This document shows, one piece after another, positions 36,571 to 45,772 of a stretch of DNA of 64,000 nucleotides; the first letter of the stretch is position 1; every line of letters starts with the position of its first letter. Source of the DNA: Brenneria izadpanahii (lineage in GTDB: Bacteria > Pseudomonadota > Gammaproteobacteria > Enterobacterales > Enterobacteriaceae); the NCBI RefSeq assembly GCF_017569925.1, contig NZ_CP050854.1, positions 2,170,001 through 2,234,000 of the forward strand, written 5' to 3'. A program made the position numbers and the translations under genes. Under the pieces are notes generated by a model. The model worked only from the letters and a program-made list of their open reading frames with translations, made no database searches and was not told the DNA's origin.

Positions 36571-36762
36571 ATGTGGCATAAAGCATGCCTGCTTATTCTT
36601 GCCGTTCTGCTTTTGAGCGCTTGTTCTACATCGCGCCAGACGGCGAATTGCACCTCGGTTTCCTGCCGGCCGCAGCCCGACGCCCGGCAGTTGGTTATTT
36701 GGTGGCATCCGGATTTACGCACCGGACAGGCGGATTACAGCAAGGTGACGATCAATGAATGA
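36571..36762 (+). CDS. hrpT: T3SS small lipoprotein HrpT
   Basis: 63 residues with a lipoprotein signal (lipobox LLSAC). The mature part is short and polar with two more cysteines and the RQLVIWWHPD stretch. Size, lipobox and position between hrcC and hrpV match HrpT, thought to act as pilotin for HrcC. GGGAGAG precedes the ATG. It overlaps hrpV by eight bases. Confidence 0.92.
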   Translation: MWHKACLLILAVLLLSACSTSRQTANCTSVSCRPQPDARQLVIWWHPDLRTGQADYSKVTINE

Positions 36763-37102
36763 GGAACCGGCGGTCTTTATGACGCGGGAGGCGTTTCTGG
36801 CGGCGATGAGCGACGTGCCGACAGGTTGCTGGCGGCCGCAGGAGGGCGTCAGCCTGCTGTTTCGACGGCGGTCGAGAGAGCCGGAGTTGCAACTGCTGTT
36901 GGCGTTCGGCCGGCGCTATCCGGGGATGCTGCATCAACTGCTGCAACGGCGCTTTCTTGAGGCTGAAACGCTGGCGGACTGCAGCCTAAGCATGAATGAC
37001 CAACGCGACGTGGCGCTGCGCTGCCCGCTGCCGGAGACGGACGAGGAAAGGCGGCTCGCGTTGACCAAACTGTGGCGGCTGTCGGGTTTGCCGCCGTTGT
37101 AG
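36755..37102 (+). CDS. hrpV: Negative regulator HrpV
   Basis: 115 residues, cytoplasmic, Arg/Leu-rich, with paired beta and helix stretches (QLLLAFGRRYPGMLHQLLQRR). Position and size match HrpV, which in Pseudomonas binds HrpS and holds back hrpL, and is itself sequestered by HrpG. The gene is last in the hrpF operon. Conservation in this family is low. Confidence 0.88.
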   Translation: MNEEPAVFMTREAFLAAMSDVPTGCWRPQEGVSLLFRRRSREPELQLLLAFGRRYPGMLHQLLQRRFLEAETLADCSLSMNDQRDVALRCPLPETDEERRLALTKLWRLSGLPPL

Positions 37103-37465
37103 CCGCACGGCGCAGGCGTTTCCTTTGAAAATCGTACCGGGCTATTCGACGCCGTCGCGCCGGATAGCCTTGTCTCATCTCGCCGCCGCCGGCGTGGCGA
37201 TAAGCGGCGTATTCCCACAATAAACGCCTGTTTTCGCACGGTTTGCCGGGAACTGAACGCCGCAGATCGTCACTTAACAGGTGCGTCCACTAAAAGGCTG
37301 GGATCATCGGCCGCAAGGATAGTGGTGCTTTGATACACCCAGTAATTTTAAGGTGCGGCCCCGAAAGGGCTAGGTTCAGGATGGGCTAGGTAATTTAGGG
37401 AAACCAATACCGCTGCAACTTGAAAGATGACGGGGATTAAATCATTCAATTTATGAGGAATCGTT
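37103..37465 (+). other. Leader region between hrpV and hrpN
   Basis: No gene is visible. It contains the hrp box at 37249-37276 and a 189-base untranslated leader for hrpN, long compared with the other hrp boxes here, with repeated GGGCTAGGT motifs near 37367 and 37382 that could influence translation. Confidence 0.5.
37249..37276 (+). promoter_or_regulatory. hrp box of hrpN
   Basis: GGAACT, 15 bases, TCACTTA. One mismatch (T for the first C) in the second half; spacing as in the other boxes. It points at hrpN. Confidence 0.8.
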
Positions 37466-38485
37466 ATGCTTAAAGATGTTATCAGCAATTCTGCTTCTAC
37501 TTCTTCATTGCAGATTACCATCAAATCAAGTGGGCTGGATAAGCCGTTTCAGTCTTCCAACTCATCGCAACCTTTTTCTTCGGCCGGCGGCCAGCAGGGC
37601 GACGTTGCCGAGAAGCTGGCGAACGCGCTGACCTCCCTGCTGTTTGGAACGCAGGGACTGGGCGGCGGCGCGCAGAGCCGCGGATTATACGGCCAGAATA
37701 GCGGCGGGTTATTCGGACAAAACGGGTTTGGCGGCTTGTCTAACAACGGCAGTCTGTTAGGCTCCGGTCTGACTGCGATGGATTCCGGCACGCAGTTGGC
37801 CGCTCTGTTGTTAAACGTGCTCTCCCAGTTGCTGAACGGCGATACGGCACAAAACGGTCAGAACGGCCTGTTTGGCCAGAAACAGCCGACGAATTCGGAA
37901 GTCTCCGCCTATCAGCAGGGCGTTCAGGACGCCTTGTCCTCGATCCTGAATAACGGCTTTAGCCAGACAAGCAATGAGCAGCAGCCTTTGCAGTTAGGCA
38001 GTAACGGCCTACAGGGATTAAGCGGCGAAAGCGCGTTCAACCAACTGGGCAATACGCTGGGACTGAGCGTCGGTCAACAGGCGGGCTTACAGGAACTGAA
38101 CAATGTCAGTACCCATAACGATAGCCCAACCCGTTATTTCGTCGACCAGGAAGACCGCGCCTTGGCTAAAGAGATTGGCCAATTTATGGATCAGTATCCT
38201 GAGAAATTCGGCAAGCCTGAATATCAGAAAGACAATCAGACATCGCCCACGCAGGATGATAAATCCTGGGCTCAGGCGCTCAGCAATCCTGATGACGACG
38301 GCATGACGAAAGCCAGCATGGACAAGTTCCTGGAAGCGGTCGGCATGATTAAGAGCGCCGTCGCCGGTGATGTCGGTAATGCCAACCTGCATGAACGCGG
38401 CAATGGCGGTTCTTCTTTAGGCATCGACGCGGCGATGATCGGCGACAGAATTATCAATATGGGGTTGGAAAAACAGGCTGCCTGA
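37466..38485 (+). CDS. hrpN: Harpin HrpN
   Basis: 339 residues, Gly/Asn/Gln/Ser-rich, no cysteine, no signal peptide: the profile of a harpin secreted by the T3SS. Stretches such as [17 protein letters not shown] and [20 protein letters not shown] match enterobacterial HrpN. It elicits plant responses and helps effector translocation from the apoplast. GAGGAATCGTT precedes the ATG. The [18 protein letters not shown] region is a short repetitive stretch. Confidence 0.95.
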   Translation: MLKDVISNSASTSSLQITIKSSGLDKPFQSSNSSQPFSSAGGQQGDVAEKLANALTSLLFGTQGLGGGAQSRGLYGQNSGGLFGQNGFGGLSNNGSLLGSGLTAMDSGTQLAALLLNVLSQLLNGDTAQNGQNGLFGQKQPTNSEVSAYQQGVQDALSSILNNGFSQTSNEQQPLQLGSNGLQGLSGESAFNQLGNTLGLSVGQQAGLQELNNVSTHNDSPTRYFVDQEDRALAKEIGQFMDQYPEKFGKPEYQKDNQTSPTQDDKSWAQALSNPDDDGMTKASMDKFLEAVGMIKSAVAGDVGNANLHERGNGGSSLGIDAAMIGDRIINMGLEKQAA

Positions 38486-38953
38486 TGGGCGGCGCATACT
38501 CCACGCAACATAATAAAGCAGGGCGTCAGCCCTGCTGTAGTTACCGACACGCCCTTTCCGGCATGGCCATTCCCGCGCAGCCCCGTTTTCTGGTCGCATT
38601 TTATGCAGACGCAGCACGCCAGAATGCCGCCGGTTCTATGCCATGCCGCCGCACGCCGCGCTTTCGCCGCGGCTATGCAGCTCATCCTAAGCCGGCCATC
38701 GCTTAGCATCCTATTATTTTACGCCGGGTAACGGCCAAACCCGTCAGCGCGCCGCATTTATATATAAAAGACGGAGCATATCGACTTTTAGGCTGCGCGT
38801 TGATAGCCGGAAGGCGGGAATGACGTATTTAGGTTCGGTATCGCGAAGCCTTTTGTCATCGGTCCGAGTAGGGCGCTCGTCCTGATTTTTATATGCGGCG
38901 GCCGGGCTATCAGCGGGGTGAAGCGAGTGGTCAACGGGAGGAGCCGGCGGTTG
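38486..38953 (+). other. Intergenic region after hrpN
   Basis: A GCAGGG/CCCTGC hairpin at 38518-38535 lies soon after hrpN and could end its transcript, though without a T tract. The rest, to the hairpin at 38954, shows no coding frame I can support. dspE/dspF, common hrp neighbours, are not here. Confidence 0.5.
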
Positions 38954-38979
38954 CATAAGCCAGCTTACGCTGGCTTATG
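38954..38979 (-). terminator. Terminator-like hairpin after the hrpW unit
   Basis: CATAAGCCAGC and GCTGGCTTATG form a perfect 11-bp stem with a TTAC loop, just past the stop of the hrpW downstream gene. There is no long T run, so termination strength is uncertain. Confidence 0.6.
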
Positions 38980-38987
38980 CCGAGTCA

Positions 38988-39329
38988 TTACGAAGCGAGT
39001 TTCCGCGGGGCTTGCGCCATGATGAGGTGGTCGGCCATCAGGCGAACGGCCCAGAATGCGGTTTGCGCCGCATCGCTGCGCACTTTTGTGCTCTGCGCGC
39101 CGGCGCATCGCAGAAAGTCCTGCTCCAGCGAATCCACAAAGGCGTCAAAATCGAACTGGCCGCTGCGCTGCGGCGCCGTCTGCGACAACACCTGATGCAG
39201 ATTGTCCGTCACCAGACGTATCGCCCGTTCGAAGGCTTTACGCTGCGCCGGCGTCAGATAACCGCCTTGTCTTACCACATCAACCCAGCGCGTGGGCGGA
39301 TTGTTGATGTTATTTAACGGCATGGGCAT
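38988..39329 (-). CDS. Small protein coupled to hrpW, candidate secretion chaperone (113 aa)
   Basis: 113 residues, mainly helical, no signal peptide: TPAQRKAFERAIRLVTDNLHQVL and FDFDAFVDSLEQDFL are clear amphipathic stretches. The ATG is one base after the hrpW stop, implying coupled translation. Placement behind a T3SS substrate is typical of dedicated chaperones, but the sequence does not obviously have the CesT alpha/beta layout, and I do not recognise a family. It could also be a small regulator or accessory protein. Confidence 0.65.
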   Translation of the reverse strand: MPMPLNNINNPPTRWVDVVRQGGYLTPAQRKAFERAIRLVTDNLHQVLSQTAPQRSGQFDFDAFVDSLEQDFLRCAGAQSTKVRSDAAQTAFWAVRLMADHLIMAQAPRKLAS

Positions 39330-39330
39330 C

Positions 39331-40719
39331 TTAGTTTACCTGTATGTTAGCGGATTCAGGAACTTTGTAGTGATTCTTGACGTTGGTCAGGTTGATGTTG
39401 CTGCCCGTTACGTTCAAGTTTTCACTGTCGCTTTTCACAAACGCGAACTTGCCGTTTTCCGCGTCTATGTTGTTAAGGTTCAGATTCCAGTTGCCCTGCT
39501 GTCCGCCGTTGGTGCGGACAAAGGTGCCGAAATCTTTTGCTTTGAAGTTATCAACGGTCAGGTTGGCGTCGGCATTGAGCTGGAATATCTTGTCGGATGC
39601 TCCCTGAGCGCTGCTGTTGGTGATTTCAACGTTAGCCGGTTTGCCGCTGTTGGACTTCACGGTCAGCGCATCTTCCCCTACGTTGGTCCAGTGAACGTTA
39701 TCAATCTTGGCATCGCCGCGGACATGTATGCCATCGGCCGCGTTGTCGCCAAAGACCACATTTTTCAGCGTAGCGCCTTCAGCCAGTTCAAACATGGGTT
39801 TTTGCCCCTCTTTCTGGCTGCCGTCGCCTAACTTACTGCTGGCGACGAAGGTTTTGCCGCCGCCGTCAAAGACTTCGCCCGGACCGACTTTTATTGTTTG
39901 GTCGACGACGGTCGCATCGTCACTGGCGGTAGGAAATTCGACCGCTCCCGTCTTGCCGATGTCACTAGCGCCGCCGGCGGTTCCCGGTGCGGCGGAGGTT
40001 ACGCCTTTGCTTCCTTCAGGCGCGGCGCCGGAGGATGAAGAAGGCGCGGCGAAAGCATTGGTCGGGCTGCCGCTGGTTGTGGGAGCGGAGCCGCCGCCGG
40101 ATGCCGGAGCGGATGAGCCGGATGACGATCCCGAACCCGCATCCTGTGGTTGACCGAATTCGCCATTTTGCGCATCCATCAGGTTGGCGATAATTTCCAG
40201 CAGCAGTTTTAACAGTTTATTGTCGCTGATTTGCCCGCCGCCGTCCTCCGTCGGGTTAATGGCATTATTCAGCGAGCTGTCCGTGGTGTCCTGCAATAAT
40301 GAGCGCGAGAGATTTTCCGGGTTCTGCGCGCCGCCGGCGCCGGATAGAGGGGATGCGCCGGACGCCGCATTACCGGCATCGCCGGACTGCGCCAGCGGAT
40401 TTTGCGCGCTTTGTCCGTTCTGCGCTCCGTTGGAGGAAATCAACTTCTCAAGCAGCTTCATTAATAATTCGCCCACATCCTGCTGGCCTGAGCCGCCATT
40501 ACCCAGCGCATCGGCGGAGCGGTTCAGCGGATTATTGTTCGACTGAGATGCAGCGTTGCCCGCGCCATTATTGGGCATCAGCGCGTTCAGCAGAACGCCC
40601 AGCGCCTCCAGCATCTGCGCATCTTGTTGTGAAGAGCGTTGCTGCTGCGGTGAACTGCTGGAGTCGACCGGCGACAACCCCGGCGAGGAGTGTGTCAGAG
40701 TCAGCGTAATTTCTGCCAT
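39331..40719 (-). CDS. hrpW: Harpin with pectate lyase domain, HrpW
   Basis: 462 residues from the ATG at 40719, which has GAGG before it; an in-frame ATG at 40911 is rejected because the extra part has a non-harpin, Tyr/Pro-rich composition. The N-terminal half is Ser/Asn/Gln/Gly-rich, cysteine-free and harpin-like. A Pro/Ser/Ala-rich linker follows (about 200-245). The end (about 245-462) is a class III pectate lyase (PL3) beta helix, with VGPGEVFDGGGKTFVAS and VFGDNAADGIHVRGDAKIDN. HrpW is secreted and binds pectate. A possible hrp box is at 40813-40840. Confidence 0.93.
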   Translation of the reverse strand: MAEITLTLTHSSPGLSPVDSSSSPQQQRSSQQDAQMLEALGVLLNALMPNNGAGNAASQSNNNPLNRSADALGNGGSGQQDVGELLMKLLEKLISSNGAQNGQSAQNPLAQSGDAGNAASGASPLSGAGGAQNPENLSRSLLQDTTDSSLNNAINPTEDGGGQISDNKLLKLLLEIIANLMDAQNGEFGQPQDAGSGSSSGSSAPASGGGSAPTTSGSPTNAFAAPSSSSGAAPEGSKGVTSAAPGTAGGASDIGKTGAVEFPTASDDATVVDQTIKVGPGEVFDGGGKTFVASSKLGDGSQKEGQKPMFELAEGATLKNVVFGDNAADGIHVRGDAKIDNVHWTNVGEDALTVKSNSGKPANVEITNSSAQGASDKIFQLNADANLTVDNFKAKDFGTFVRTNGGQQGNWNLNLNNIDAENGKFAFVKSDSENLNVTGSNINLTNVKNHYKVPESANIQVN

Positions 40720-40812
40720 TGTTAACCTCATAATAGAGTGAAAAGTAAGTGTCTTGGCGACGTATGACGGATGGGCGGGCGGGATCGCCGCGTCCGCCTG
40801 TCCGCTATAAAA

Positions 40813-40840
40813 TGAGTAAGGAAAGGCATGATGGGGTTCC
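40813..40840 (-). promoter_or_regulatory. Possible degenerate hrp box of hrpW
   Basis: On the reverse strand: GGAACC, 15 bases, TTACTCA. The first half is perfect. The second half keeps AC and the final A but lacks the first two Cs. It lies 93 bases before the hrpW start. Confidence 0.45.
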
Positions 40841-40935
40841 CATGCGGGGGAAAAGGTTTTAACGCCGATAAGTTCAGCAGTAGGATAAGGACAGACAGAT
40901 AACGTATTCATTCGTATAAGGTGAAGGGAAGACAG

Positions 40936-41997
40936 ATGCAGATTTCAGAAAATCGCTTAATTGATATTGCCCGGTCACTGCTGCTGAAAGTGGGGTGCGA
41001 AGAGGCGGAAGCGGCCTGCGTGGCGGAACACTTGGTCGGAGCGAACCTCAAGGGGCACGATAGTCACGGCGTCGGCATGTTGCCGCACTACGTGAGTTTT
41101 ATTGCGGACGGCATCATGCAGCCAAATACGCCAGCCCGAATGATCCGCGACGGCGGCGCGGTATTGCAGTTCTCCGGCGATCGGGGTTTTGGCCAACGAA
41201 CCGGCAAAGAAGCCATGCAGGCGGCGATCGAGCGGGTAAAGACAACCGGCGTGTGCCTGATGACGTTATCGTCGACGTGCCATTTGGGCCGCATCGGCAC
41301 TTATGGCGAAATGGCCGCCGCCGCGGGGCTGGTATCGATCCATTTCGTTAATGTCAACGATCTCGATCCGATTGTCGCCCCCTGGTGCGGCAGCGAAGCG
41401 CGCTTTGGCACCAATCCGATTTGCATCGCTTTCCCCAAAAGTGAAAACAATGCCGCCTTTGTGCTTGATTTCGCCACCAGTATTGTGGCGTTGGGGAAAA
41501 CCCGTGTCGCCTATCTGGCGGGCAAAAAGTTTGATGAAGACGTGATGCTTGACTGTAACGGCGTTTCCACCAACGATCCGCGCGTCATGTGGGAAGGGGA
41601 AAAGCATGGCGCCCTGAAGCCTATTGCCCGGCACAAAGGCGGCGGGCTGGTGCTCGCGGCTGAAATGCTGGCCGGGTTATTGTCCGGCGGCGGCACCATC
41701 CAACCGGAAAATCCGCGTCATGGGGCGATAGTGAACAACATGACCACCATAGTGATCGATCCCGCCAATATGGTGTCGCTCACGTGGCTGCAGAAAGAGT
41801 ACGATGCGATGCTGGATTATGTCCGCTCTTCACGCGCTCCGGATCCGGAACAGCCGATTCTGATCGCCGGCGAGCCGGAGATTCGCACCAGGGCGCAACG
41901 GCAGGCCGCAGGGATCGAGATCTCCGATCAGGAGTGGCAAAAGATTGTCGACGCGGGGATCTCGCTCGGCATGACGCCTGAAAACTTCGCCGCGTAG
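40936..41997 (+). CDS. Malate/L-lactate dehydrogenase family oxidoreductase (YbiC/HcxB-like)
   Basis: 353 residues from the ATG at 40936 (GGGAAG before it). The Ldh_2 family signature NLKGHDSHGVGMLPHY lies near residues 42-57, and FGTNPICIAFP, FVLDFATSIVALGKTRVA and HKGGGLVLAAEML follow in family order. Members are NAD(P)-dependent 2-hydroxyacid dehydrogenases in the cytoplasm. The E. coli relative YbiC/HcxB acts on hydroxyphenylpyruvate-type substrates; the substrate here is not fixed by sequence. It is divergent from hrpW and alone. Confidence 0.85.
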   Translation: MQISENRLIDIARSLLLKVGCEEAEAACVAEHLVGANLKGHDSHGVGMLPHYVSFIADGIMQPNTPARMIRDGGAVLQFSGDRGFGQRTGKEAMQAAIERVKTTGVCLMTLSSTCHLGRIGTYGEMAAAAGLVSIHFVNVNDLDPIVAPWCGSEARFGTNPICIAFPKSENNAAFVLDFATSIVALGKTRVAYLAGKKFDEDVMLDCNGVSTNDPRVMWEGEKHGALKPIARHKGGGLVLAAEMLAGLLSGGGTIQPENPRHGAIVNNMTTIVIDPANMVSLTWLQKEYDAMLDYVRSSRAPDPEQPILIAGEPEIRTRAQRQAAGIEISDQEWQKIVDAGISLGMTPENFAA

Positions 41998-42091
41998 GCG
42001 CTTGCCCGGAGGCGGCCTGGCAAGCGTGACATCTGGTTGATATGGCCTACTATTGCATAAGGGCAGCGCGATAGCCGGGGTAGCGGAGTAG

Positions 42092-42787
42092 ATGCGGGGA
42101 TGGTTGGTCGTATTAGTGATGTTGGGCGGATTGGTCGCGTTGGCTCCATGGATCCAACGCCATCTGCCTCCGGGCTACAATCCTTTTACGCCGTTGTCGG
42201 TTGACGATCCGCCCACGCTGGTGACGCGCTTCAAACTCAGGCAGTTGGCGAACGATCCCGCCGCCTGTCTGGCTATATTGCGGCAGGCGCAGGAGGAGGG
42301 GCGCATTACCTTCTCGTTGCCCGGCAGCGTTGATGGACAGTGCCCGTTATCTTCCCCCATTCGCATACAGCGGTTCGGCGCCGTCACGCTCAGTTCAAGT
42401 TTTTTGGCCAGTTGTCCGCTGGCGGTGAGCGGCACGATGTTTGTTACGCAATCGGCGATACCGCAGGCGCAGCGTCTGGGCGCGATGCTGTCGCGTATCG
42501 ATCATCTCGGAAGCTACGCCTGCCGTAACGTGTACCACCGGCCGGAAGGCCGGCTGAGCGAGCACGCCACGGCCGATGCCTGGGATATTTCCGCTTTCCG
42601 GCTGTCGGACGGGCGTCGCATCAGCGTATTGAATCAGTGGAATGCCGCGGATGACGCCGGTGAATATCTGCGCGCGACGTTTGAACAAAGCTGTGATTTC
42701 TTCGGCAATTCACTGGGGCCGGAGTACAACGCGGCCCATGCCAATCATTTTCATTTGGGAATGCGCGGTTTCGGCGTGTGCCGGTAA
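42092..42787 (+). CDS. Extensin-like family protein, membrane-anchored
   Basis: 231 residues. An N-terminal hydrophobic helix (residues 4-20) anchors it or acts as a signal. The rest is the extensin-like C-terminal domain found in bacteria, related in layout to M15-type D,D-carboxypeptidases: GRLSEHATADAWDISAF and AHANHFHLGMRGFGVC provide His/Asp residues placed to bind zinc. A role on peptidoglycan is inferred; the plant name reflects only shared domain history. It is alone, 94 bases after the dehydrogenase gene. Confidence 0.85.
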   Translation: MRGWLVVLVMLGGLVALAPWIQRHLPPGYNPFTPLSVDDPPTLVTRFKLRQLANDPAACLAILRQAQEEGRITFSLPGSVDGQCPLSSPIRIQRFGAVTLSSSFLASCPLAVSGTMFVTQSAIPQAQRLGAMLSRIDHLGSYACRNVYHRPEGRLSEHATADAWDISAFRLSDGRRISVLNQWNAADDAGEYLRATFEQSCDFFGNSLGPEYNAAHANHFHLGMRGFGVCR

Positions 42788-42823
42788 TAGCGTCAGGATG
42801 AGCGGTCATAAGGCCGGCGCGAA

Positions 42824-43015
42824 TTAAAAGTCGGCGTATTCCCGCGCCGGCAGCCAGAAACCGTCGATAAACTCTTCAATAGGATAACACCCGGCGCGGC
42901 GTAAACGTTGTTCAGCCATGGCCTTGAGACACTGATGCTCTGTGTTATATGCGCCGATCACCAGTTCATCGCAACCATTACCGAGATAGCAAACAAATAT
43001 CACCAGTGCGAACAT
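42824..43015 (-). CDS. yebW: DUF1482 family protein YebW
   Basis: 63 residues, MFALVIFVCYLGNGCDELVI to the ending IEEFIDGFWLPAREYADF, closely matching E. coli YebW in length and in the Cys, FIDGFW and EY positions. Function is unknown. In E. coli it is likewise next to rsmF (yebU), supporting the identification. The intervening yebV is not seen in the 248 bases between. Confidence 0.88.
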   Translation of the reverse strand: MFALVIFVCYLGNGCDELVIGAYNTEHQCLKAMAEQRLRRAGCYPIEEFIDGFWLPAREYADF

Positions 43016-43263
43016 GATGTCCTCAGTTCTTACGTCAATCGTACAGCCGTATTTCTATGCCCTTATACTCGTCATACTTCGGTTGCATGCGCGTTGGCTT
43101 GGTTAATCGGCCATCCTTGGGCTTGGTCCCTGCGGGGGCGCAACCTTCCAGCAACGCGAATTATTCAGAGCATATGCGCTAATTGTAGATGAAAATCAGA
43201 AATAGATAGGGGCGCGGGCTTATCAGATGGCGATAAAACCACCTGATAAACCAATAGCGGGAT

Positions 43264-44715
43264 TCAACTATTATCTTGCGCGGCGGAGCAGGCGCCGTCA
43301 CGTACCAGATCGCGCGGCAAATTATTTTTTATCCGGCTGCCGATGCGTTTGGCCAACCCCACCGGGCAGTTATGATAGGTCAGCAATAGCTCATCGAAAG
43401 CGGGAACTTGTTGCGGATAGCTGTCTTTTCCCTGAAACCATTCACAGGCCTGTTGGTCGTCAAGCGCATAGGCGTGGCCGGCATTCACGTTTGCCAGCGC
43501 GATGATGGCCTCATGCTGCCAGCGATAGCCCTTGGGAAAACGTTCCGCCAGTTTGATGCCGATACGCGAGAATCTGATTTTGCCAAAAGCGGACGCCAAT
43601 TCGGCGGGGAACAGCCAGATTTCGTTATCCCGTTGCCACAGTTGTAGCCGGTTTTCGTCCCATTCCAGCCCCTGGCGCCGCGCCGCCTGAGTGACCAGCG
43701 CGCGATCTTTGGCGGTTAGCGGGGCGAACGGGAATTTCCCGACTTTATAATCAGGCGCCGGAAGCGGCGGCACGCTGGCCGTTTTACGCAGACGCGCCAC
43801 GAAAAAACCTTCGCTATCATAAATTTGCGGGAATACGTGTAAAAATCCCTCTTGCGTCGCGGACAGGGCGGCGCCGGGGAACAGGCCGGTTAACGGCTCG
43901 AACTCGCAGGCATCGGGGAAGGTCTGCCGCAGCCAATGGCACACCTGCTGATTCTCCTGCGTGTTTAGCGTACAGGTCGAGTAGATCATCACGCCCCCCG
44001 GTTTTAGGGCGTGAAACGCGCTGAGGATCAGTTCGCGCTGGGTGGCGGCGATGCTGGCGATGCTTTCCGGCGACCAGTGGCTCATCGCGCCGGGATCTTT
44101 ACGCACCACGCCTTCGCCGGAGCAGGGGGCGTCAAGTAAAATCGCGTCGAAATATTCGGGCAGCGCCGCGCCGAAAACCCGCCCGTCAAAATGGGTCAGC
44201 GCCGTATTGCCGACGCCGCAGCGGCTGATATTGGCATGCAGAACCTTAACCCGGCTGGCGGAGTATTCATTGGCAACGATCCCGCCCCGGTTATCCATTC
44301 TGGCGGCTATTTGCGTGGTTTTGGAGCCGGGGGCCGCCGCCACGTCCAATACGCGCTGAGGAGACGTTTGATGCTGAAAAAGAGCGCTGACCGGCAGCAT
44401 GGAACTGGCTTCCTGAATGTAAAACAGTCCGCTCAGGTGCTCCAGCGTATTGCCCAAACGCACGATTTCGTCATCCGCGTTCAACAGCCAGAAACCTTCA
44501 CTGCACCAGGGAATCGGTTCTAGCCGCCATTGATAAGGCGCTACCAGATTTAAAAATGCCTCGGTGCTGATTTTTAACGTATTGACGCGAATACTTCGCC
44601 GCAAAGGCCGCTGACAGGCGGAAATGAAGTCATCCATCGACAGATGTTGCGGCATGATGTCCTGAATCGCGGAGAGAAACGCTGGGGGTAAATGGGCTGG
44701 TGTCTGTTTGGCCAC
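43264..44715 (-). CDS. rsmF: 16S rRNA m5C1407 methyltransferase RsmF
   Basis: 483 residues. The SAM-dependent Rossmann core has [17 protein letters not shown] (motif I), [15 protein letters not shown] (motif IV, with Cys) and [15 protein letters not shown] (motif VI, catalytic Cys), which fix it in the RNA m5C NOL1/NOP2/Sun family. The extended C-terminal region with the RNA-binding part is present, as in E. coli RsmF/YebU. It modifies C1407 in the 30S decoding region. There is no close operon partner. Confidence 0.95.
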   Translation of the reverse strand: MAKQTPAHLPPAFLSAIQDIMPQHLSMDDFISACQRPLRRSIRVNTLKISTEAFLNLVAPYQWRLEPIPWCSEGFWLLNADDEIVRLGNTLEHLSGLFYIQEASSMLPVSALFQHQTSPQRVLDVAAAPGSKTTQIAARMDNRGGIVANEYSASRVKVLHANISRCGVGNTALTHFDGRVFGAALPEYFDAILLDAPCSGEGVVRKDPGAMSHWSPESIASIAATQRELILSAFHALKPGGVMIYSTCTLNTQENQQVCHWLRQTFPDACEFEPLTGLFPGAALSATQEGFLHVFPQIYDSEGFFVARLRKTASVPPLPAPDYKVGKFPFAPLTAKDRALVTQAARRQGLEWDENRLQLWQRDNEIWLFPAELASAFGKIRFSRIGIKLAERFPKGYRWQHEAIIALANVNAGHAYALDDQQACEWFQGKDSYPQQVPAFDELLLTYHNCPVGLAKRIGSRIKNNLPRDLVRDGACSAAQDNS

Positions 44716-45182
44716 GGCGGGATTCCGTTACAGCAATATAATATAAAGGGCGAAGTGTAGCATAAACGCCGGGCTTATCGGAAAGCGGCCGGCAGGCTTC
44801 GAATTGGAACGCGATACGATATGTTACACCCCGTTATTTGAAATCCGGCTGATTCTTAGCGCGGATGAATGAATCTTATGGCATGCTGTAGCAGGCATTT
44901 TTTATGATGGGTTCCTGCCATTCCCGGAGGGCCGTTGCAGGCGGCGTTTAAAATCGCTGCCGGCGGTTTTGTCTTGTAATTTCTTGTTATACCCTTCATC
45001 TTTTAAGTTGCAGCGGTGTTGGATTTTGCCTTTTGCCGCCGCCGGCGACGCGTAAGCCGGCTTCAGGAAGAATCGTCGCTTACCCGAACGCTGATTCGAG
45101 TAAGTTCGCAGAGATTGGCGTGATTCGGTTTGAATGCGCCTTGAAATCTATTGGACATGTGTGATTAATTCGATCCGAGAAT
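44716..45182 (+). other. Divergent intergenic region between rsmF and msrC
   Basis: No gene or strong hairpin is visible in about 470 bases; it is presumed to hold the two divergent promoters. Confidence 0.4.
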
Positions 45183-45677
45183 ATGAGCAAACAAGAGTTT
45201 TATCAGGATTTGGTCCGCGATTTGTCATCGCTGATTGCGGGAGAAAGGCGTTTCATCACGATTTTATCAAACAGCAGTGCGTTATTGTTTGAACGTCTGG
45301 ATGGAGTTAACTGGGCCGGTTTTTATCTGCTGGAGCAAGACTCGCTATTTCTGGGGCCGTTCCAGGGGCGGGTCGCTTGCGTACGTATTCCGGTAGGCAA
45401 AGGGGTATGCGGCCGGGCGATTGCTGAAAATCAGATTCAACGCATAGGTGATGTGCATGCGTTTCCCGGCCATATTGCCTGCGATGCCGAGAGTAACGCC
45501 GAAATTGTACTGCCGCTGACGGTCAGCGGTCGGTTGATTGGCGTTTTAGATATTGATAGCACTGTTTATCAACGGTTTGACGCAGATGATGAAGAGGGGC
45601 TTAAGGCTGTGGCGGCGGTACTTTGCGCACAACTTGAAGAGAGCGATGTGCTGACTTCTATCAATTTCTCATGTTGA
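45183..45677 (+). CDS. msrC: Free methionine-(R)-sulfoxide reductase MsrC
   Basis: 164 residues forming a GAF domain. The three redox cysteines of fRMsr are in ACVRIPVGKGVCGRAI and GHIACDAESNAEIVLPL, with LDIDSTVYQRF closing the fold. It reduces free Met-R-O, using thioredoxin. It matches E. coli MsrC (YebR) in length and is next to proQ-prc, as is usual in enterobacteria. Confidence 0.94.
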   Translation: MSKQEFYQDLVRDLSSLIAGERRFITILSNSSALLFERLDGVNWAGFYLLEQDSLFLGPFQGRVACVRIPVGKGVCGRAIAENQIQRIGDVHAFPGHIACDAESNAEIVLPLTVSGRLIGVLDIDSTVYQRFDADDEEGLKAVAAVLCAQLEESDVLTSINFSC

Positions 45678-45772
45678 GACAAGGATAACGTAGCAATTGC
45701 CGATGGCGTCATTATAATGACGCCTGTTCATGCCTGCGCCGGTTGGCAAACCCGTTGTAATCAGGAAATTTC

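Noticed and set aside
40720..40911. N-terminal extension of HrpW to 40911
   Set aside because: Pro/Tyr/His-rich, unlike a harpin N-terminus, and would overlap the candidate hrp box; the ATG at 40719 has a good ribosome site.
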